Assembly (NCBI GenBank): GCA_944324655.1
Contig: CALUXF010000017.1
Span: 1 to 34,436, forward strand
Length of the DNA stretch: 34,436 nucleotides
Source: Candidatus Avelusimicrobium aviculae
GTDB lineage: Bacteria > Elusimicrobiota > Elusimicrobia > Elusimicrobiales > Elusimicrobiaceae
Direction of reading: 5' to 3'
The notes beneath the pieces are model-generated. The model searched no databases and was not told the DNA's origin. It saw only the letters and a list, made by a program, of their open reading frames with translations. Positions 18,189-23,770 of this stretch are shown here, piece after piece. The position numbers and the translations under genes are program-made. Positions within the stretch are counted from its first letter, which is position 1. Each line of letters starts with the position of its first letter.

Positions 18189-18217
18189 ATTTTAACACAA
18201 AGAAATAAAAAAGGCAA
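18189..18217 (-). promoter_or_regulatory. Strong promoter of the candidate small RNA
   Basis: On the minus strand TTGCCT (18217-18212) and TAAAAT (18194-18189) are separated by 17 bases. The hexamer has the extended element TGT directly before it (TGTTAAAAT), identical to the uvrC and dedA promoters. Confidence 0.55.
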
Positions 18218-18409
18218 GAGAGAACGCTTTTTAGTTTTTTCAACCTTTTTTCCCTCATTGGTTTTGCCCAAAAACCCGCCCTTAAAACACCTCATTTGGC
18301 AAAATATATCCCTCTCAAAAAAGGGTGGGCAAAACGCTAGAAACAAGAGACATCACGCCGGCAAGACAAAAAGACGGCAAACCTCTTTGGTTATTGCGTT
18401 GAAAAAGGG
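18218..18409. other. Non-coding stretch with a 10-bp inverted repeat, function unknown
   Basis: I see no protein gene here. GTTTTGCCCA (18261-18270) and its exact complement TGGGCAAAAC (18326-18335) enclose 55 bases. Short CCC/GGG tracts just inside could extend the stem after an AAAA bulge. The base composition is A-rich with long homopolymer runs. Confidence 0.4.
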
Positions 18410-18413
18410 AATA

Positions 18414-18439
18414 AAAAACCTCCCTTACGGGAGGTTTTT
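18414..18439 (-). terminator. Intrinsic terminator of rpsT
   Basis: A perfect 11-bp stem, AAAAACCTCCC/GGGAGGTTTTT, with a four-base loop. On the minus strand it is followed by TTTTTTAT-type sequence, directly after the rpsT stop. Confidence 0.85.
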
Positions 18440-18455
18440 GTTTGTCGCCTAAAAT

Positions 18456-18737
18456 TTATTTAGCGGCGGATTTGTTGGCCGCTTTGGCCAAGCGGGATTT
18501 CTTGCGGGCGGCCGTTTTCCAGTGAATTACACCTTTTTTGGCGGCTTTATCAATGCAGGATTCCGCTTTTTTCAAATCTTCTTTCAACGTGGCGGCTTTG
18601 GTGGAAGCGGCGGCTTTCACGGTTTTGGTGGCCACACGGACCTTTTTAATAAGCCCTTTGTTCTGGGAAGTTCTCTTCTCAGCTTGGCGCTGGGCTTTTA
18701 AAGCGCTGGTATGTCTACCGGTTTTTAATTTTGCCAT
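18456..18737 (-). CDS. rpsT: 30S ribosomal protein S20
   Basis: S20 binds 16S rRNA early in small-subunit assembly. The 93-residue, lysine/alanine-rich protein shows the family pattern: SALKAQRQAEKRTSQNKGLI at residues 11-30, KKVRVATKTVKAA, and the C-terminal GVIHWKTAARKKSRLAKA. It is monocistronic, with GAGGAATCTTAA before the ATG, a promoter of its own and a terminator immediately behind. Confidence 0.96.
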   Translation of the reverse strand: MAKLKTGRHTSALKAQRQAEKRTSQNKGLIKKVRVATKTVKAAASTKAATLKEDLKKAESCIDKAAKKGVIHWKTAARKKSRLAKAANKSAAK

Positions 18738-18771
18738 TTAAGATTCCTCTATACAAAAATCTGTTAGATAT

Positions 18772-18801
18772 ATTTTATCCAATTCCGGGGCACGGGGTCA
18801 A
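18772..18801 (-). promoter_or_regulatory. Promoter of rpsT
   Basis: TTGACC (18801-18796) and TAAAAT (18777-18772) on the minus strand are 18 bases apart. The predicted leader is about 28 bases and contains the GAGGA ribosome binding site. Confidence 0.6.
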
Positions 18802-18834
18802 CCATTTTTTTGCCGGGCGCATGCGGCCCGGAAA

Positions 18835-18843
18835 TGTTAAAAT
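18835..18843 (+). promoter_or_regulatory. Extended -10 of uvrC, predicting a leaderless transcript
   Basis: TGTTAAAAT ends at 18843, then AAAAAA, then the ATG at 18850. The predicted start point coincides with the start codon and there is no Shine-Dalgarno sequence. An imperfect inverted repeat, CCGGGC...GCCCGG (18813-18831), lies just upstream. Confidence 0.5.
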
Positions 18844-18849
18844 AAAAAA

Positions 18850-20181
18850 ATGGATCCCAGGCTTTCTATTTTACCAAATAAACCCGGCGTTTACATCATG
18901 CGTTCCAAAGAGGGCGCCATTATTTACGTCGGAAAGGCCAAAAACCTGGCGGACCGGGTAAAACAATATTTCCAAGCCTCCAACCTCTATTCCCGCGGCT
19001 GGAAACTGCCCTGCCTGCTGCCCCTCATCGCTAAAATTGATTACGTAACCACCGCCAGCGAAAGAGACGCCCTTGTATTGGAAGAGAAACTAATCAAACG
19101 CTACCAGCCCTTTTTTAATTCTTTAGGCAAAGACGGCAAAAGTTACCCTTATTTAAAACTGACCATGGGGGAAGACTTTCCCCGCCTGCATTTAACCCGC
19201 CGCCGTACCCCGGGGAAAGATTTGTACTTTGGGCCGTACCCCAAATCCAGCATTGTCAAAAGCCTGCTGCGCTTTTTATGGAAAAGCAAATACGCCCCGC
19301 TGCGCCCGTGCAAGTGGAATTTTTCCCGCCAAAAACCGCTGGACGAAAAAAAAATTAAAACCTGCATTTACTACCATACCGGCCAATGCCCGGCCCCCTG
19401 CGCGGGGAAAATATCTTATGAGCGATACCGCGAAATCGCCCAGCGCATGGCTTTGTTTTTAGAAGGAGATTTTGACAACATCACCCGCAGCATTACGGTG
19501 TTGATGCGCCGTTGTTCCCAAAATTTAGAGTATGAGCAAGCCGCCGTGTACCGCAATTTTTTACAAGCGCTGGAACACATGAAAGAACGCGTGCTGGTGG
19601 GAAAATTTAAAGAAGAAAAAATTATTACCGCCATGGATAATACCGATAAACTAAAACGCTTGGCGGAGGTCATCGGCATGCATAAACTGCCGGCCCACAT
19701 AGAAGCGTTTGACAATTCCCACCTGTTTGGGCGGGAAGCCGTAGGCTGTATGGTGTGTTTTATAAACGGTGAAAAAAATACCGAACACTACCGGCGTTTT
19801 AAAATACGCTCCAAATTGCCGCAGCGGGGCGGGAGCGATTTTACCATGATGGAGGAAAATGTATTCCGCCGCCTGCGCCAAATCAAAAGGGACCCCTCCC
19901 AAATGCCCGACTTAATTTTGCTGGACGGCGGAAAAAGCCAAATACACGCCGCCATGAACGCTTTTGAGCGGGCGGGACTGTATATACCGTTTATCGCGCT
20001 GGCGGAAACGCATGAAGGAATTTACCTGCCGGGCGCCGCCGAAAGCATCAAACTGCCTATCGGGGACCCGGCCCTCAACCTGCTTATGGAAATACGCGAT
20101 GAAGTCCACCGTTTTGCCATTACCTACCACCGCAAACTGCGCGACAAGCAAACCTTGTCAGACGGGCCCATGACCGCTTAG
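18850..20181 (+). CDS. uvrC: UvrC-like excinuclease subunit, short form without HhH domain
   Basis: UvrC makes the dual incisions in nucleotide excision repair. The GIY-YIG domain is residues 6-90 (NKPGVYIMRSKEGAIIYVGK and ERDALVLEEKLIKRYQPFFN). A cysteine cluster follows (CIYYHTGQCPAPCAGKIS, near 175). The UVR segment is near 205-245 (LEYEQAAVYRNFLQAL). The RNase H-like endonuclease domain shows EAFDNSHLFG, LILLDGGKSQ and RDEVHRFAITYHRKLR. The protein then ends at 443 residues, where UvrC proteins of about 600 residues continue into the tandem helix-hairpin-helix DNA-binding domain. There is no sign of that domain or of a frameshift in the 48 bases before the next gene. Incision without the domain is an open question. 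The gene stands alone with a leaderless-type promoter. Confidence 0.88.
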   Translation: MDPRLSILPNKPGVYIMRSKEGAIIYVGKAKNLADRVKQYFQASNLYSRGWKLPCLLPLIAKIDYVTTASERDALVLEEKLIKRYQPFFNSLGKDGKSYPYLKLTMGEDFPRLHLTRRRTPGKDLYFGPYPKSSIVKSLLRFLWKSKYAPLRPCKWNFSRQKPLDEKKIKTCIYYHTGQCPAPCAGKISYERYREIAQRMALFLEGDFDNITRSITVLMRRCSQNLEYEQAAVYRNFLQALEHMKERVLVGKFKEEKIITAMDNTDKLKRLAEVIGMHKLPAHIEAFDNSHLFGREAVGCMVCFINGEKNTEHYRRFKIRSKLPQRGGSDFTMMEENVFRRLRQIKRDPSQMPDLILLDGGKSQIHAAMNAFERAGLYIPFIALAETHEGIYLPGAAESIKLPIGDPALNLLMEIRDEVHRFAITYHRKLRDKQTLSDGPMTA

Positions 20182-20217
20182 GCCTTTTAGCCCTGGCATA
20201 CCCTGCCAAAAAATAAA

Positions 20218-20223
20218 TACAAT
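20218..20223 (+). promoter_or_regulatory. -10 hexamer of the TIKI-like gene, leaderless spacing
   Basis: TACAAT is followed by six bases and then the ATG at 20230, which places the predicted start point on the start codon. The preceding GGCCTTTT and CCCTGCCA blocks recur upstream of the decayed copy. Confidence 0.4.
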
Positions 20224-20229
20224 AGAGAT

Positions 20230-21426
20230 ATGAGACTGTTTCCCCTTTGCGTCAATATGCTGGCAGGAAGCTTACTGATCGGGTTGTCTGCTTCTGGCCT
20301 GCAGGCGCAGCCATACTCCCAACGTGCTTTTAAAGGAATACAAAAAGCCTGTAAGCGCCACCCCAGCAAAAACCCATATTTTAAAAAACAACGCCAACAG
20401 ACACCCTCTTTTAAGAAAAAGGAAGAATTAAAAAAATGGCAAAAAGAGGTGGAAAAAAATTTCTCGGCCGCCGCGGCGGAAGCCCAACTTCTGCAGCTTA
20501 CAAAAAATCCCTTCGCAAAAACCCTGCTGGGCCAATTTGATGAACTGGTTTCTTCTTTTCCGGCCGCGCTGCCAGCGGAGGTGCTGGCCCGCAATAACAC
20601 CATGGCGGCATTGTTCCGCAAACATTTTATAAGCCGTATCCGTTACATACAAAACAACCGGGAAAGTATCCTGCAACACATTGAACAAACCGTTTCCGCT
20701 AATCCGCCCGATTACTTGGCTTTGCTGGAAGATAAAAATGTTATTTTTGCCGCCGTACACCATTATGCCCCTTTTCTGGCGCCGGCTTCGCATGAAATTG
20801 TGTCTTTGGTAAAACAATATAAGGCAAAAAATCCAAAAGCGCAGGTCTTAATAGCGGCCGAGGCTTTATCCACCACTTTAAACGGCAAGCCCGTCCCGTT
20901 GCTGACGGAAGAAAACCTTTCTTTAGAATGGCTGAAAGCCAATCACTGGGGACCCTCTTTTAACCCCTATACCCCCCTAGCCCAAGAAAACGGTATTTCC
21001 TTTTTACCGTTGGAAAATTATACCCAGTTATTAAAATACGGAAAAGAAAACCAAACGCTTTACGCTAAATCCCCCCTGGGGCTGGAAGAACGCAACCGGC
21101 AGTGGGCCAAACGCATTGCAGAAGAACGGAAAAGAAAAATATTAGAAACCGGGGAAGATTATGATTTAATTTTGGTAATAGCCGGCGAAGCACACCTGCG
21201 GTATATGTTTCCCCAAAATTTACCGGCCATTATGAAGGAAAAACGTGCCGCCGTAATAGATTTTTCTTTGCGGGATGCCAAGCTTTTTGCCAATTATTTT
21301 TGGGACAAATTGCCCGGCGGCACGGCACGGCAAATGATCCCCCTTCAATACTATATAATCAAACAAACAGACCCCAAAACCGCCCAATTATTAGGGGCGG
21401 ATTTATACATAAACACCCCCTTATAG
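20230..21426 (+). CDS. Exported protein, possible TIKI/TraB/ChaN superfamily
   Basis: The 398-residue protein starts with a Sec-type signal peptide ending around LQAQ (residues 1-27). It is lysine-rich to about residue 75. The core shows FAAVHHYAP (H177-H178), a following SHEIVSLVKQY, VLIAAEAL, LEERNRQWAKRIAEE and IAGEAHLRYMF (E320, H322). The combination of an early His motif, a Glu, an RN-helix and a late G-x-x-H motif resembles the TIKI/TraB/ChaN metal-dependent hydrolase and haem-binding superfamily. I cannot confirm membership by search. Activity in the periplasm is inferred from the signal peptide. A frame-broken paralogue follows. Start ATG has no Shine-Dalgarno sequence. Confidence 0.5.
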   Translation: MRLFPLCVNMLAGSLLIGLSASGLQAQPYSQRAFKGIQKACKRHPSKNPYFKKQRQQTPSFKKKEELKKWQKEVEKNFSAAAAEAQLLQLTKNPFAKTLLGQFDELVSSFPAALPAEVLARNNTMAALFRKHFISRIRYIQNNRESILQHIEQTVSANPPDYLALLEDKNVIFAAVHHYAPFLAPASHEIVSLVKQYKAKNPKAQVLIAAEALSTTLNGKPVPLLTEENLSLEWLKANHWGPSFNPYTPLAQENGISFLPLENYTQLLKYGKENQTLYAKSPLGLEERNRQWAKRIAEERKRKILETGEDYDLILVIAGEAHLRYMFPQNLPAIMKEKRAAVIDFSLRDAKLFANYFWDKLPGGTARQMIPLQYYIIKQTDPKTAQLLGADLYINTPL

Positions 21427-21484
21427 GCCTTTTGGCCCCACACACCAGGGACTTTGGGCCCTGTCTTTTCCCCTGCCACCTGTT

Positions 21485-21490
21485 TATAAT
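21485..21490 (+). promoter_or_regulatory. -10 hexamer of the decayed TIKI-like copy, leaderless spacing
   Basis: Consensus TATAAT is followed by AATAAT and then the ATG at 21497, the same six-base spacing as in the intact upstream copy. Confidence 0.4.
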
Positions 21491-21496
21491 AATAAT

Positions 21497-22567
21497 ATGA
21501 AGCCTATTTTGCACCTCTGTTTACTTAGTATGCTGCTTTTTCCACCTGCCCCACGCATGGTTACGCCCAACGTTGGTTAAAACCCTTTCATAAAACCTCC
21601 AAAAAAGTTTTCCCCCAACAAACGCTAGCGGCAAGCTGTGTTTTTCCTTTCACGAAACAAGAAATTAAAAACGCCGCCAGGCAAGCCGAACAAATGTGGG
21701 AATTACAGCAAATCAACGCCGCCTTAGATAAAAAGTTTTGGCAGACTGGGCTTTGCAGCAAAGTGTGCGGATACAATCCCACGCGTACCACAAAGAGGCG
21801 CAGCATTTGGCTTTTATCCGCCACCATGCGCAGCGCATGCAAGCTACTTTGAAGCGTGATTTTGTACATATAAACGCCGTAAACTACACCCCTTTTATTA
21901 AAGATAAAAACAAAATACTGGTGGCGGCAGACTGGAACCCCGGCTCCCAACTGCAAATAGCCAAATTGTTAGAAACCATACGGAAACAAAACCCGCAAAA
22001 CAAAATAATAGTAGCCAGCCCTTTCATTCCTCCCAGCGCCCGGCCGTACGCATCGGGGCAATATAGTCGCTTTTTTAAAGACAATGGGGCAGACCTGTTT
22101 TTCAAACAATTATTGCGCCAACCCCATATGGTATTAGTAAATTTGAAAACAACAGAAGGTTTGTCAGTTAAAAACCAGTGGAAAAATTGGCTGGGAGAAA
22201 TAACCCCGCACTATCCCCCATCTATTTTGGGAAAAAACAAAGATATTTAATCATCATCGCGCCGACACGCTTTATTGAAGGAAATGCGGCACAGCTCAAA
22301 CAAGAGTGGCAAAACAGACTCTTTTGGAAGCAAGACAAAATACTCACTCTATCCATACGAACCCAAAAAGAGAGCAACCTGAGCGATTTTAAATGGGAAA
22401 TAATCACCTCCCGCGGGAAAACCCCCATTCCCGCCCCCTATATAAATGGTTGGCTGTTAAACGCTTTTGTGGACCGGGTAGACCCGCAGTTTAGCACGGT
22501 GTTAGGGACAGATGTGATCGTCCGCGTACATCCGCAGCTCCCCCCGCGGCGCCCGCGCCAAGAATAA
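21497..22567 (+). pseudogene. Decayed tandem paralogue of the TIKI-like exported protein
   Basis: Three frames must be joined to read this gene. Residues from 21497 give a signal peptide (MKPILHLCLLSMLLF), which shifts near the T run at 21537-21541 into HGYAQRWLKPF. It shifts again near 21736-21739 into the frame with FIKDKNKILVAADWNP, and again near 22232-22237 into KKQRYLIIIAPTRF and STVLGTDVIVRVHP. These segments align in order with the neighbour's DKNVIFAAVHHYAP, YDLILVIAGEAHLRY and TAQLLGADLYINTP. Each shift fits loss of one base in a homopolymer. The putative active-site motifs are also lost (HHYAP becomes ADWNP, GEAH becomes APTR). Repeated sequencing error is the alternative, but no other gene here shows one. 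Confidence 0.75.
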
Positions 22568-22595
22568 AAGCCTTTTTATAGCTTTTCCCAAAACA

Positions 22596-22625
22596 AAAAC
22601 CCCCGTTTAAAAAAGCGGGGGTTTT
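22596..22625 (+). terminator. Hairpin after the decayed TIKI-like copy
   Basis: A 10-bp stem, AAAACCCCCG/CGGGGGTTTT, with a 10-base loop, followed by ATATT. Confidence 0.7.
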
Positions 22626-22637
22626 ATATTAAATAAG

Positions 22638-22660
22638 AAGGGGCCTCTTTGCGGCCCCTT
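22638..22660 (-). terminator. Hairpin terminator downstream of pilT
   Basis: An 8-bp stem, AAGGGGCC/GGCCCCTT, with a seven-base loop. Read on the minus strand it lies just after the pilT stop and is followed by CTTATTT. Confidence 0.65.
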
Positions 22661-22671
22661 TTAAAATTACT

Positions 22672-23751
22672 TTATTTAAAATTACTTGTTCCCAATTTTT
22701 GCTGCAAGTAAGTTTTAAAGCCGGAAGGATCGCCCGAGTGGCCGATGGCTTCCTGATAGCTGATTTTCTTTTTAATATACAAATCACCCAGCGCCTGGTT
22801 CATGGTAATCATACCCATGCCGGCATTGGTTTGCATGGTGGAAAGAATCTGCTCGGCCTTACCTTCACGGATTAAGCTGCGCACGGCGGAGTTGGCAAGC
22901 AACACTTCGCAGGCCATGGCGCGGCGCCCGTCCAGCGTGGGAATTAACTGCTGGGATAAAATGGCTTCCAACACGAAGGACAGCTGCGTACGCACCTGAG
23001 GCTGTTGGTTCGCCGGGAACACGTCAATAATACGGTTGACGGACTGCACGGCGTCGTTCGTGTGCAAGGTGGCAAACACCAAGTGCCCGGTTTCCGCCAA
23101 GGTAAGGCAGGCTTCAATGGTTTCAATATCGCGCAACTCACCCACCAGAATGACATCCGGGTCTTGACGCAAGAAGTGTTTTAATGCCGCCTGGAAAGAG
23201 TGCGTATCAGAACCCACTTCGCGCTGGTTTACAATACTGCGTTTATGCGGATGGACGAATTCGATAGGGTCTTCCACCGTCATGATGTGGTTGCTTTCAT
23301 TCATGTTTAAATAGTTAATCATGCTGGCCAAAGAGGTTGATTTACCGGAACCCGTACACCCGGTTACCAAAACCAAGCCTTTGTTTAACTTCATGATATT
23401 GTATACCACGGGAGGCAGGTTTAATTCTTCAAAGGATTTGAAATCATTGGGAATGGAACGCAAAGCCGCGCCCACGCAGCCTTTTTGTCTATAAATATTT
23501 ACACGAAGACGACCCAAACTTTTTAAACCGAAAGAGAAGTCCAACTCTAAATTTTCTTCAAACTGCTGGCGTTGTTCGTCCGTCATGATGGAGTAAATGA
23601 GCGTCTGGGCGCTTTCTTTGGTAAGCGCCTCAAACTGGGTGGCGTACAAACGCCCCTCAATACGAAGCACTGGCGGTACGCCCACGGTAAGGTGAATATC
23701 GGAAGCGTTTTTTGCTTTCATCAGTTTAAACAGATCGTCCATGAGTATCAT
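22672..23751 (-). CDS. pilT: Type IV pilus retraction ATPase PilT
   Basis: PilT is a hexameric cytoplasmic ATPase that disassembles pili and drives twitching. The 359-residue protein has the N-terminal PAS-like domain (SDIHLTVGVPPVLRIEGRL). Walker A GCTGSGKST is at 131-139. The Asp box and Walker B are in HIMTVEDPIEF and RQDPDVILVGELRD, and the His box in TLHTNDAVQSVNRIIDVFP. The PilT-type C-terminal AVRSLIREGKAEQI separates it from PilB. The start is ATG 23751 with AGAGGG eight bases before it; ATG 23742 is an in-frame alternative. It is the last gene of the gltX-GYF-pilT run, 19 bases after the GYF gene's stop. A 15-base near-exact tandem duplication covers its stop. Confidence 0.95.
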   Translation of the reverse strand: MILMDDLFKLMKAKNASDIHLTVGVPPVLRIEGRLYATQFEALTKESAQTLIYSIMTDEQRQQFEENLELDFSFGLKSLGRLRVNIYRQKGCVGAALRSIPNDFKSFEELNLPPVVYNIMKLNKGLVLVTGCTGSGKSTSLASMINYLNMNESNHIMTVEDPIEFVHPHKRSIVNQREVGSDTHSFQAALKHFLRQDPDVILVGELRDIETIEACLTLAETGHLVFATLHTNDAVQSVNRIIDVFPANQQPQVRTQLSFVLEAILSQQLIPTLDGRRAMACEVLLANSAVRSLIREGKAEQILSTMQTNAGMGMITMNQALGDLYIKKKISYQEAIGHSGDPSGFKTYLQQKLGTSNFK

Positions 23752-23770
23752 ATACTTAACCCTCTTTGGT

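Noticed and set aside
17981-18346. 121-codon minus-strand frame in the holA-rpsT gap
   Set aside because: It starts at TTG without a ribosome binding site, runs through the holA terminator into holA and has no recognisable domain. The small RNA reading explains the signals better.
21497-22567. Three separate small genes instead of one broken gene
   Set aside because: The pieces continue one another in order and each aligns to successive parts of the upstream paralogue, so one frame-broken gene is the simpler reading.
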